Shown here piece after piece: positions 1 through 9,681 of a stretch of 64,000 bases of DNA (position 1 is the stretch's first letter; every line of letters starts with the position of its first letter). Source of the stretch: Nemania diffusa. Taxonomy: Eukaryota > Ascomycota > Sordariomycetes > Xylariales > Xylariaceae. The stretch spans positions 5,408,001-5,472,000 of the forward strand of contig JBBPUQ010000004.1 in the NCBI GenBank assembly GCA_038501195.1, given 5' to 3'. The notes below the pieces were generated by a model, which searched no databases, had not been told where the DNA came from, and worked only from the letters and a program-made list of their open reading frames with translations. A program made the translations under genes and the position numbers.

Positions 1-768
1 TTGCGTAAAGAAATACCGGTACTGCCGCTCCCGGCAGTGGTGTCTTGCGGAGAAGTCGGCGGGCGTCGTGGGACACCAGGCTAGGATCCGAATGTCTGGG
101 GGCAGAAGCCGGTTCAGGAGTCGCGCATAGGGCAGCTCATCTACCAGATCGTCGAATTCGCGCTCCGGGACCTTTTCTGTGTTTACCGCTCCGGATGTAT
201 CCGCTTTACCGGCATCCTGAGCCGTGGTTTCTGTAGCACCCTCCTCGCTCGTTGCCTTTGGCTTCTCCTCCGGGCTCTTTGGTAGGGGCCTGTTGCTCCT
301 CACTCTGATACCGATGACCTGTCCGAAGGCACTCACGCCACGGTCTGTGCGGCCGCACTTCGAGTACTCCATCGCATCCCAGTTCACCTCGTGCGGGTTC
401 TTGGGGAAGATCAGGCAGCCCTTGACCATGGCTTTCCAGAGCTCCTCCTCGATAGTCGGGATGCTAGAGCTGGACTGAAACTCGAAGCCGCCATAGTTCT
501 TGCCCAGGTATGCGAGCTTCAGCGCGATGAGCCTCGTCGAGTACTTTGACGGGTCGATCTTACGCTCTTCTTTTCTCTTCTTCCTTTGCGGTCCCGGTTC
601 TCCTTTTTCTGTGGAAGAGTCTACTACCGGTTTCGTTGTTGTTTCTGTAGATGTGACCACTGAGCTGCCCGGTTGGTTTTTTGCTTGGATCTCATATTCC
701 AGACGTTGAATGCGCTTGATGAGAGCATCCTTAGTCCATCGGCCGTAGGCAGCGGCACTCTCAGCCAT
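1..768 (-). CDS. PUS3: tRNA pseudouridine synthase Pus3/Deg1, N-terminal part (runs off the left edge)
   Basis: The reading frame is open from an ATG at 768 to base 1, giving 256 codons with no stop, so the C-terminus lies outside the window. Residues from about 75 show the TruA-family core: a segment ending in KLAYLGKNYGGFE, then CGRTDRGVSAFGQVI, which contains the catalytic Asp of the R-T-D-R-G-V motif, and near the edge DFSARHHC followed by RQYRYFF. By family knowledge, Pus3/Deg1 makes pseudouridine at positions 38 and 39 of tRNA anticodon arms. The first 70 residues are charged and low in complexity (KKRKEERK), which fits the eukaryotic Pus3 N-terminal tail. The gene is divergent from the GTPase gene at 1278. 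Pus1 is the main alternative, but the eukaryotic Pus3-like start and the GKNYGGFE spacing favour Pus3. Confidence 0.88.
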   Translation of the reverse strand, partial: MAESAAAYGRWTKDALIKRIQRLEYEIQAKNQPGSSVVTSTETTTKPVVDSSTEKGEPGPQRKKRKEERKIDPSKYSTRLIALKLAYLGKNYGGFEFQSSSSIPTIEEELWKAMVKGCLIFPKNPHEVNWDAMEYSKCGRTDRGVSAFGQVIGIRVRSNRPLPKSPEEKPKATSEEGATETTAQDAGKADTSGAVNTEKVPEREFDDLVDELPYARLLNRLLPPDIRILAWCPTTPADFSARHHCRERQYRYFFTQ

Positions 769-839
769 TTTGGGCTGTTTTGCGGTGTTCACTTGTGTGA
801 TGGGAGTAGTGGAGAAGCGGCATTGGCTTGCCTGTCTCG

Positions 840-863
840 CAGCAGCAGCAGCAGCAGCAGCAA
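840..863. repeat. CAG trinucleotide run
   Basis: Seven uninterrupted CAG units followed by CAA lie about 75 bp upstream of the PUS3 start codon, read as CTG on the coding strand of that gene. They are probably in its 5' leader or promoter and not translated. Confidence 0.8.
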
Positions 864-1277
864 AGGCTAGTTGGTGCAATCTATCGGGGCGCCAGCTACG
901 ACATGTGCCTCTGTTGAAAGACCACATGCACTCTTTCTATATAACCATTTATTCAACCTGTGAATGCAAAAACTACGGTGGTTATGGCCTGTCCTGTCTT
1001 GTTCCAAAGGTTAATTAATTTTGGTACTCACGATGATGTGAAAAAAGACTGAAGCATCTACAGGGTACTTGTAAATGAATACCTAAGGTACATGTACTTA
1101 TTGTCTCCATGTGAAAAGTCTTATCGATAACCACAGCAGCGTCAGATCTTAGTTGAACTTTGGGCTGAAGTCTTATACCATCTGTTTGGTCTATCTACCT
1201 ACTTTTTCACTTAAAAGTATCTATGTTGTTTCAACAATTTTGGAATTTGAAAGGGTTACATGCTATGCGTTGATTCA

Positions 1278-1977
1278 ATGGAACAACATACAGTCAAAGT
1301 TCTGTTGCTCGGCGATGAGAATGTGGGAAAGACAGCGTTTCTATCGTGCGTTAATAGTCACACCATAGCTGGAGAAGAGTGATCACGATTAACAGATTGG
1401 ATAGCCGAATAAGTGGGGGTGGAAATGCTCTTGACGGAAATGTCCCAATTACATTGTTACAAGACATAAATCAGCCATTTATCTTTGAGCTCCGCAACAG
1501 GAGGCGGGCATATCGTCTTGAATTCTATGATACCGCCTGCCCCGAGGACTGGCGGCTGCTGGAGCCAGACCTGATTCTCATATGCTATGACATCAGTCAG
1601 CGACTGAGTTTAATCAATATGCAACGAGTTGTCAGTATTCAACATGTCCATATCCTCCCTTCCACCCCTAGCTCTAATCCTCTACATAACCTCAGTGGAT
1701 CAAAGAGGTCCATGGTTCCTTTCATACAAGCGATGGCATTCCTATCGTGGTGGTCGGCCTGAAGAGGGATTTGAGGTCCGAGACGGACCCGAATGGCACC
1801 ATCTATCCCCAGGAAGGGTACAAGGTGTCGCAAGAGATGAGGGCGGATAAGTATGTCGAATGTTCGGCCGTAACAGGCGAGCTACTCAAGTTGGCGTTTG
1901 AGGAGATCTGTAATACAGCGGCAAAGACTAAGACCGAAGCCGGTGGGCAGAGCGAAGGGGGTTGCACCTTGATGTAA
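1278..1977 (+). CDS. Atypical Rho-like small GTPase, three exons
   Basis: The model joins 1278-1345, 1396-1630 and 1696-1977, which sums to 195 codons (194 aa). Intron 1 is GTGCGT...AACAG (50 nt) and intron 2 is GTCAGT...CTCAG (65 nt). G1 is GDENVGKT (residues 12-19). A Rho-like switch I region ends in PITLLQD. G4 is LKRD inside VVVGLKRDLR, G5 is CSAVTG, and the protein ends in the CAAX box CTLM, so membrane attachment by prenylation is likely. The G3 motif, normally DTAGQE, reads DTACPE (residues 68-73). The positions of Gly60 and the catalytic Gln61 of Ras are therefore Cys and Pro, which predicts loss or strong reduction of GTP hydrolysis. Family Rho is chosen from the RVWIKEV and LKRDLR segments. 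It converges with RPC17, with only about 85 bp between their stop codons. Confidence 0.82.
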
Positions 1978-2061
1978 ATACTAATCGCTGTCGCTGATGA
2001 GTCATAGCTGAAGATTGGTTGAGTTTTCGTAACTAGCGCACTTTGTGCTGCAGAGACGCGG

Positions 2062-2566
2062 TCACAGCCCATCCTCGGTGGTTTCCATGACGTCTTCGTC
2101 GCCTTCTTCTTCGGGTGGTGGGAATTGGCCAAGAACGTCGATGATGATATTAATGATCTCCTCTTGCTTCTCCTCGCTGAACCGTCCCACCATATCCTCT
2201 ATCACGGCGTTGAGCGCTTCGATTGTCGTAGGCCGCATATTCACAACCATGATGCATTCACCCTTGCTGATCTTGTAGGGACGCAATCTCTTGAGCAAGA
2301 CAGGGATAGAGTTCACATCATACGGCAAAGGTTTCTGGCTCAGAGGACCAGGGAATGTCTCAAAATATTTCAGCATCTGTGAATCTTCGTGAGCTATATA
2401 GTTCATGCTTAGGGGATAATGTTGGTTTCCCTACCTCCCCTCGCAGCGCCTCTAGATTGGGCGGGCCACGGCGTTTCTGGGACTGGTATTGCTGGGCTTG
2501 GCCCGAAAGAAATGTGTAGACCTCAACATTGGTCAGGACGGCGTTTTGGGCTTCAAGGATCCTCAT
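2062..2566 (-). CDS. RPC17: DNA-directed RNA polymerase III subunit Rpc17 (Rpb4-like, C17)
   Basis: Two exons, 2566-2435 and 2376-2062, join in frame across a 58-nt intron (GTAGGG...TCACAG) to give 148 aa. The N-terminus MRILEAQNAVLTNVEVYTFL is the start typical of Rpc17. After the intron come MLKYFETFPG, LRPYKISKGE and NMRPTTIEALNAVIEDMVGR, the HRDC-like helical region shared by Rpb4 and Rpc17, and an acidic tail (PPPEEEGDEDVMETTEDG). With Rpc25 it forms the stalk of RNA polymerase III in the nucleus, by family knowledge. An ATG three codons upstream (2575) is also in frame, but homologues start at MRILEA. The length is usual for the family. Confidence 0.87.
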
Positions 2567-3629
2567 ATTAAACAATAGGTTGTGTTGTAAGATTACAATT
2601 ATTTATGTTAAATGGCACTCTGCAAGTCTCTCGAAACAATCGTGAAGCCCGTCTTAAAGTACATAGAAGTAATATGTTGCTAGATTTTGGGAAGTGCTCC
2701 TAATAAGGGAAAGCCAGAAATTAATATGGGTACATACTACCTACCAATAATTTGGTTTATTACCAACAGATGTCAGCAGCTGGCCATATCCTGTACGTCT
2801 CATCCCAAACCCTTCTCCAGTAACCATGCAGATATTTTGATCCTTAATACATAAAAATATAAATATAAATAAATAATTTCAACTCGCCTGTTCTGTTAGA
2901 AAAATTTCGTTAGATATTTGAGTATCTACGTCTGAGGGTGTTGTAAGATTGCTGTTTATTTTCCCTTGTTCTCAAACGATTCGCGCCCCTTAAACAGCAC
3001 AACTAGACACAACTTCGTCAATTTTATCACCTGCGGGGTGTATAGTATCCTTTGTAAAGAAGTATAACTAGCTGAACTTGTCCAACATGTAGGCATTTGA
3101 TCCATAAGGTTAATCCACTCCTTAGACTCAACAACGGGCATTGTTGCCATTGGTTTTCCTATCTGCCTCAAAGATCCTTCACGTTCTCCAAATTCTTTTC
3201 TGCAGAGATGACGTGCAGTCGCAGCCGCAGGGTCTTTATCTGCGGGGATTATAGCCGCAAGTGGCGAGTTGGAGGTGCATTCCCCCAACTTATGCGGAGA
3301 AGAAACCTTAAAGTAAAGACTGTCGCAAGCCCAGTCTCGCATGGTTCCTACCGTAAAGAGGAGGGGAGTCTCGATTCGCCCGTCTAGGTGTATAGCCCTT
3401 TTGACGGGGAGGTTTGATGATACGCTTGGCCTGTAACCTTATATCATCATGACGATCTAAAGATGGGGTTGGGGCTCTAATAGCCGTCAGATGATCTCAC
3501 TGCATGGTTTTGGATAAAACCTCCTATAGAGCCTATGTCGAGCCCTACTGCTAACGCAATATACAATTACAATCACTGTATACCTTCGTCTGGAATATAT
3601 CACGATAAACCATTAGTCTCGTCTCCAAA
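2567..3629. other. Gene-poor stretch, no supported gene
   Basis: The stretch is AT-rich, especially 2580-2960. A 128-codon open frame on the minus strand (2956-3342) shows no recognisable motif and unconvincing composition, so I do not call it a gene. The right part contains the promoter of the gene at 3630. Confidence 0.5.
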
Positions 3630-4215
3630 ATGCCTTCAGGAGAGAGAAGCCAACGCCAGGCCCAAGGCATGAGCTACGGGGCGTCGGTAGCAGAGGGCAA
3701 CGTCGAGTTCGCGACGGACGCCAACACAGAAGCGGTAAGGACATCTGTCATCTATCTTCTCTACCCGTACCTTCGTTCTCTCTTGTCAAATCTCCCTTCG
3801 TTTCCGACAATGCTGACAAGCGGAATCAGCCCGGCACCCGCGACAGGGCGCTCCTAGACAAACTCAAAGACGCCCTGAAACCAGGCGACGCCCGCCGGCT
3901 CTCCGCTGCGCACGACGGGCGCCACGGCGGCGCCGAGGAGGCCACGCACCCCGGCCACCGCGACTACGAGGAGAACCCGCACCCGCGCCGCGGCAGCGTG
4001 CTCGACGAACTCGGCGAGCGCGGGCACGCGCGCGAGTCCCCGCCCCGGCGCGGGAGCGTGCTGGACGAGCTCGGGGAGCAGGTGCACGAGGGCCGGCGGC
4101 GCGGGAGCGTCATCGACGAGCTCGGGGAGCGGGCGCGCGGGAAGGAGGGGGTGGGCGGTGGCGGTGGCGGTGGGAGGCGGGGGAGTATTTTTGAGCATAT
4201 GCCTTTTGGGCTCGG

Positions 4216-4250
<35 letters not shown>

Positions 4251-4450
4251 GGGAATCCACTGCTAAGCGCGATGAGCATCAGAGGGGTGGTGGGGGAGGA
4301 GGAGGGGGGGTGATGGATTCGGTGAAGGGCAAGACGGGGGGTGCGGCGCGTCATCAGCATTATAGGGACTCGACGGATATGAGCAAGGCTGATGAGCGGC
4401 ACTTGCCTGGTGCTATGTATCATAATATCCGGGATGATCTTTTGAAATAG
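3630..4450 (+). CDS. Low-complexity protein with repeated RRGSVxDELGE motif
   Basis: Exons 3630-3734 and 3830-4450 join in phase 0 across a 95-nt intron (GTAAGG...AATCAG), giving 241 aa. I do not recognise the family. After the intron the protein carries three close copies of the unit R-R-G-S-V-[L/I]-D-E-L-G-E (near residues 80-130) and a fourth, weaker copy RRGSIFEHMPFG. Then come a run of 11 Gln encoded by pure CAG codons, two poly-Gly tracts, and a charged C-terminus ending in MYHNIRDDLLK. There is no signal peptide or membrane segment, and the protein is very hydrophilic. The R-R-x-S pattern in every repeat is a consensus for basophilic kinases such as PKA (inference). The overall look resembles small conidiation- or stress-linked fungal proteins, but I have no motif to prove it. 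Confidence 0.72.
4217..4251. repeat. CAG repeat encoding polyglutamine
   Basis: About 11 consecutive CAG units occur inside the coding sequence of the repeat protein at 3630-4450. The purity of the codons suggests a length-variable microsatellite. Confidence 0.85.
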
Positions 4451-5632
4451 GAGGGTGTGTCGAATATGATGAGGGTCTAGATTGTGTGTACATTATACGA
4501 GGGGAATAGTATACTTTCGGCGGTGCGGATGGAAAGGAGGAGTTTGTTTGTCTTGGGGCTTGTGTATGGGCGTTTGGGGTCCCCGAAAATACGTTGGGTT
4601 TCTGCTCGGGACTACATGGTTTATATGTTACATTGTACGAATATGGAATAAACTTACGGCTGTTCTCTGATTTTACCTAGTTGCACATCTCGTGATTCAT
4701 AGATTTATCTAATAAAACTTATACCTGTCGATTGTTGCTACTTGAGGTTATGAATCGTTGGTTCATTTTTTTGCTATAGAGCGAACTATAAAATAGATCA
4801 CCAGATTGATAGTACTTGACCCCAAAATAAAAAGCGCCGGGCGTTCTCATTCATGGTCTAGATAAATATTCAACTAGGACAAACCATAGATTCAACGTTT
4901 TCGTTCTATCTTAACCCAGACCTAGAGATGCAGGGCAGGAATCGTTAGCAAGTAAGAGCCCCTTTCCAATTGATAAGAAACAAAACTCGTGCCGACGTGG
5001 GCCCTCCGTACTATAGCTTCTTTGCAGATTATTGTGTCCTGAAGGCACTATCTAGGCAACTAGAGGGCTCTTTTTAGACCTGTTGGACGATGACCCTAGT
5101 CTGTTAGCTACATATTACATCTTACATGTTGATAGATAACCCATCGATATCGCGTCGGTAATCATATGATTATAATCTGTGTGGGACCAGGTTCTTTAAC
5201 TTCCACTACAGCAAACTCGATAAACAGAGCGCTCTAAACAACTAAGTCTCTATATTCCGAAATTGTGCAACAGCCGAGAATGTAGTATTGGAGTGTGAGA
5301 CGCGCAAGAGGTAGGTATCAGAGAGTGCATAATAATAGAGTCAGAGTGTAAACTAGTACTCCTAGATCTAAGACGAAGTCTACTGGGTAAATTAAAAGCT
5401 AAAATAAGTAGTAGAATAAGTCTTAAGTCATAACTCGAATAGTTTATGACAAGCGAATACTATTTCTTAGTACATCATGAACATCCTTGAGGTAAGAGAG
5501 GAATAGAAGTATTGGATTATGTCAATACACCTCTCTAGTCTACAAGACTATCTTATGGAGCTAAGTCAAGGATCTAGCCTTATTAACTACCCTCTATTTA
5601 GATTATTCTCTGCAGGAGAGGTCATTCTAAAC
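4451..5632. other. Gene-poor stretch, AT-rich
   Basis: No open frame with family features was seen. Sequence from about 4680 is AT-rich with many TA steps, as expected for old repeat remnants. No intact element could be recognised. Confidence 0.5.
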
Positions 5633-6376
5633 TCAACGCAGATGCGGTAGTCTTACTTCACCCCCATATGGGACAATAATTTTGCAGTCAATCGGTCGTC
5701 CACACATTTGTGTTATGCGATGTTGCTGATCAATCCGGAACCGATCTAAGCGCCGCAATAATCTCTGGCATAATGCAACATGCCCCCTAACCAGTGGCAT
5801 TACCGTCACAGTCGAGGCTAGGGCATAGGAACGAGCACATGGAGGCGGCGGCCCCTCCATCAGCTCCTTGTGGATATATCGGGATCCCGATTCCTGGACC
5901 CAAAAGTGATAGTTCATGGAATCGAGAGTGAAGTAGACACTACGAAGTGCCGGCAGATCTGCTAGGGTTATGTATGGGAAATCTGAGATTTCTATACCGG
6001 CGGGATAAAAAAAATCAGAACCCACGTCGTGCCACAGATCAAAGCCGATCCGTTGAATGTTTTCTTGGAAGGCCGGCGGTAGTCCAGAATGTAGTATATC
6101 GCGCTCCCAATCGATGAAACCGAAAGCGCCTACAAGGCGCGAGTGCACAACCTGCCGTCCCTGTAGAACAACCCGCCGCGCTTCTCGGTTGACTTGTCTG
6201 AGAGTCCAGAACTCCGGCATCATCTTCTTGAAATACGATAGACCCTTCCGTCGGTGCACAACAACCTCAGGATAGAAAATAGGGCCTCTGGGTAAGGCAT
6301 ACAATTCTAGAACATGTAGTCGAAGCTCGAAGGGAAGTAAAGGAAAGCTGGGGGGCGCGAGTTGTTGAGAAGACAT
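5633..6376 (-). CDS. 2EXR domain-containing protein
   Basis: A single 247-aa frame starts at ATG 6376. The N-terminus has the F-box-like fungal 2EXR signature: FPLLPFELRLHVLELYALPR, then a segment with WTLRQVNREARRVV (residues about 55-70). This corresponds to the [LF]P-E-[LI]R-x-x-[IV]W plus VCREAR pattern of the family. The rest is globular with a Trp/Asp-rich middle (FIDWERDIL, LWHDVG) and a basic C-terminus. The molecular function of 2EXR proteins is unknown. They are abundant and fast-evolving in Pezizomycotina, often near the edge of repeat-rich DNA, as here. There is no intron. Confidence 0.75.
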   Translation of the reverse strand: MSSQQLAPPSFPLLPFELRLHVLELYALPRGPIFYPEVVVHRRKGLSYFKKMMPEFWTLRQVNREARRVVLQGRQVVHSRLVGAFGFIDWERDILHSGLPPAFQENIQRIGFDLWHDVGSDFFYPAGIEISDFPYITLADLPALRSVYFTLDSMNYHFWVQESGSRYIHKELMEGPPPPCARSYALASTVTVMPLVRGHVALCQRLLRRLDRFRIDQQHRITQMCGRPIDCKIIVPYGGEVRLPHLR

Positions 6377-6735
6377 GTTGAGTAGGCGCTAGGGATAGTA
6401 GGCCTCGATGGTAACCAGTCTATGCAAGAGCTCGTGAGTGTAGCTGGCAACGAAAGCTTTAGTTATGTTTAGCAACGTTCTTGTCGTAGGTTGTTGTAAC
6501 GCAGGGCTTAGTAGATATATGCTTGCTCGATGTGCATATCTCTTAATTCGGTAGATGGCTCGCAATTTGGTAGTCAGAACAAGGCCATGGGTTGTTCTTT
6601 TTATACACGTTGGCAGTTCGTAGTCAGGGGGGAGTGAGAGGTAAAGTCACCGTGACTAGAACATTAGAGAATATTGGCATAGGCACCCCGTGAGCCATAG
6701 GGTTGTCCTGAAGATGTTAGCTTAGCTAAAGCTAT

Positions 6736-7914
6736 TTACGCTGTCGAATCAACTTCCATAGGCGTCACTTGTGATCGCTCTATTTCCTCGATTCGCTGTA
6801 GTATTCTGTCCTTCCATTCGGAATACTCTCGTCTTTTCTGGTCCGTCATATCCCACCTACTCTGAAACATGGTATCGGCCCGCTGAATATGAAGTCTCTC
6901 GCTGATTCTGCTGTCTTCGTCGTTTTCGACATCGTCGCCAGAGTTGTCTGCTTCGGGCTCGGATCTCTTGACCATGTCCTCAAAGCCAGCAAACCACTCG
7001 TCTTTCTGCCAGCCCCTCTTGATGATCTCAGCCATGGCCATATCTACATCTTTTGATTTGATATCGGACCAGCCGATCCATAGCTCATCCTCATCCATAC
7101 CTTGGACCGTAACCTTCTCCTGTGCATGTTCCAAAGCACCGAGGATGGATTTCCGTATCTTTGAGTACTGTCTGTTGTCCAAGTCCTTTCCCTGCACTAA
7201 AACATACAACTGCCCAGCAACGAGGCAATATACAGCAGCTAATAAGGGGGTTAAGTGATCATTGACCCATTGATCCTTTGTTCGTCTGCCATGGGGGGCA
7301 ACAATTGTCTGCATTCCCGCTAAGACAGTTCGTCCGATGCGCTCTTGGTCTCGCTCCTTACATAATAGCTGAATGGTTGGCCGTATCCATGCAGGCAAGG
7401 TGCTGTTGAGGCCACCAGCCTTCTTCTTCGCAGGCAGCGGCGGTGGTTTCGACGCAGACTTGGTGGGTGTCCCGTCTCCCCTTGTGGCGGCAGGAGAGCG
7501 GTACTTCGCTAAGGATGCATCTTTGGTGGGTGTTGCTCGAGATGGTACTCGCTGAGCGCTGCCAAAAAGGCCGGCTTCTTTTGCTTTGGAAGTGGGTGTT
7601 CGTGTGCGACTGGGCTTGCTCAGGGATGTTGAGGAGAGGACATTATCAAGGTGGGAATACAGGCGCTTGTATAGTCTCGGCGGTATGGGCGGCCTCACCT
7701 GTATGGGCGGTAGGTTGAGGGAGATCTTAAGCCGTTCACAGGCGATGTGAGCACACGCATAGGAACGGGCGACTTCTTCGTCGACCTTCAGAGCGCCAGC
7801 GCTGTGACGCGACTGGGCCAGGAGAGACGACGCAAGCTCGAGCAGAGGTTGGGGCAACGCCGTCGAGTAGCTAGGTAGTAAAGAGTATAAGGTTGGCTCT
7901 AATGTGCGACTCAT
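6736..7914 (-). CDS. ORC6: Origin recognition complex subunit 6
   Basis: An uninterrupted 392-aa frame starts at ATG 7914. The N-terminal cyclin-fold-like region contains LLPSYSTALPQPLLELASSL, RSYACAHIACERLKISLNLP and RPPIPPRLYKRLYSHLD, the pattern of fungal Orc6. It is followed by a Ser/Thr-Pro-rich basic linker (residues about 95-175, with several S/T-P sites such as SRTRTPTSK and RATPTK, plausible CDK targets). A second helical domain begins PAWIRPTIQLLCKERDQ. The protein acts in the nucleus as the smallest subunit of ORC in licensing replication origins (family knowledge). It shares a 570-bp divergent promoter region with the EF-hand gene at 8485. Confidence 0.85.
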   Translation of the reverse strand: MSRTLEPTLYSLLPSYSTALPQPLLELASSLLAQSRHSAGALKVDEEVARSYACAHIACERLKISLNLPPIQVRPPIPPRLYKRLYSHLDNVLSSTSLSKPSRTRTPTSKAKEAGLFGSAQRVPSRATPTKDASLAKYRSPAATRGDGTPTKSASKPPPLPAKKKAGGLNSTLPAWIRPTIQLLCKERDQERIGRTVLAGMQTIVAPHGRRTKDQWVNDHLTPLLAAVYCLVAGQLYVLVQGKDLDNRQYSKIRKSILGALEHAQEKVTVQGMDEDELWIGWSDIKSKDVDMAMAEIIKRGWQKDEWFAGFEDMVKRSEPEADNSGDDVENDEDSRISERLHIQRADTMFQSRWDMTDQKRREYSEWKDRILQRIEEIERSQVTPMEVDSTA

Positions 7915-8484
7915 CCTGCTGTAAGGGAAAATGTGGCGCTTGTGTGATTTAAAGTAGGTGTCAAAGACAAAAGACGTCGAATGGCAGAAAGCAAAAGATA
8001 AAGTTACCTGTTACCAGGTAGAGTGTAAATACAGTAAGTACCCATATCAGATGGGATGACGTTTCTTGAGTGCCAGTGCGCGCCGCTGACCTGCATTAAC
8101 ATGCCGCAAATCGCGTGCTATTAGTGCTTTGTTAGTGGATATGACCCCTGGCCGATGTCCGCAACGGGTAAATCTAACGGTGGGGGGCGGCTGAAACCCC
8201 CTGTAAAGCGTACCTACCCGAGTTTGTACGTGGTCACTGAGCGAACATTAGATAAGACCTTCTAGACATCAATAGCCTAATAGTAATCGCACGCTTATTG
8301 CTCATCATCGTCTAATCCGCTGAAACGAAACGAAACAGAACAGATCGACACAAAACATTGGCTCGTGGGCATACGATACAAACCAACTACACGCCAATCA
8401 TTGTTTCTACACCGAGCCAGGCTTCCGCCGTACTTACATCGCTCGTTTCCAACGTGGGAGCAAGCGGGCGTACCATTCATCAAG

Positions 8485-9248
8485 ATGCGATCTACCGTCA
8501 TAGCAGCTGCCGGCCTACTCACCGGAGTCCTTGGCCACGGCGGCTCTCATGACCCAAAGCCTGTAGTACCTGACGATGCCAATTGGATGACGAAACACAT
8601 GGCTGGTACGTTATGCTCTCTTCTAGTTGGGTGTCGATAGTCTGCCTCTTTGTCCACCACATGTCGTGTAAGCTTGTAGTCGCACATCGGGAAGCAAGCC
8701 GACGATAGATATTATACCGCAGAACGGACACAGATATCGCTAACATCACATCACACAACATAGAGGAGCACCACGTTACGGACTTCGACCCCTCGTCCTT
8801 CTTCACCCTCCACGACTTCAACGGCAACGGGCGCTGGGAGGTCGACGAGATCCTGCGCACATACGGCCTGATGGACGAGTCGAACAAAGACATCCCGCTG
8901 ACCAAGCGCGACGAGTACCAGCTCCAGCTGTCAAACCTGCTAGACCACAACGGCGACGGCTTTATATCGCGGAACGAGTTCACGGCCTTCATCGCGACGG
9001 GCGGCACGCTGCCGGACCTGGGCACGGGGCCCGGCCACCACGGCGACGACGAGTACGAGTACGAGATCCACCACTGGGAGAAGTACCACGACGAGAACAC
9101 CCGCCTCGAGGACCTCAACCACCCCGAGGACATCGAGCACTTCCGCAAGCACGACGAGATGGAGGAGGCCGAGGAGAGGCTTGCGAAGCTCGATCGCATG
9201 GCCATTGTGCAGGAGAACATCCCGGCTAAGTTCAGGAAATCGGGCTGA
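8485..9248 (+). CDS. Secretory-pathway EF-hand protein (Ssp120/nucleobindin-like)
   Basis: Exons 8485-8605 and 8764-9248 join across a 158-nt intron (GTACGT...CATAG), giving 201 aa. Residues 1-17 (MRSTVIAAAGLLTGVLG) form a signal peptide. Two EF-hands follow: DFNGNGRWEVDE and DHNGDGFISRNE, both with proper Asp/Asn and Glu calcium ligands (the first ends in Asp-Glu). The C-terminal half is very acidic, with long charged helices (RLEDLNHPEDIEHFRKHDE, MEEAEERLAKLDRMA), typical of nucleobindin, Cab45 and yeast Ssp120-like luminal calcium-binding proteins. It has no KDEL/HDEL-type tail (it ends KFRKSG), so the ER or Golgi lumen or secretion are all possible. The exact paralogue is not certain. Confidence 0.83.
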
Positions 9249-9681
9249 TGATGATGAGTACGTCCGGGCTTGTGTCGCTAAGACGGCGATGCTCTGTTTT
9301 TAGAAACTTTTCTTAGTTACCTCCTGCTCTGCGTGATGTATATTGAGCGCACGATTGGCATGGCGTCTATATGGGGTTGGGTTATATGTGTGTATATACG
9401 ATTTGGAAGGACCTTGGCAATGGTATATGGCATGGCTGCGTGTGAGTACGTGGTAAAGGGGGCACGACGTGATAATGATACTAGGGAGCGAGGTCGAATA
9501 GACGGGTTCGATGTTGGTGATAAGAAAGACTCGCGTGTGCCAGCTTATAGTCAGAAGTAGTAGCTGCTGGACTACTCAAGCTATAGGAACATTAATACTC
9601 GACGACATGTCACGGCTGCTTCACAAAAGCGAACAACATGAAATACTCCGAAGCAACCTTCAGATTCCCTATCAAGTGATC

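Noticed and set aside
2956..3342. 128-codon open frame on the minus strand.
   Set aside because: No motif, no intron logic, overlapping open frame on the other strand; likely chance.
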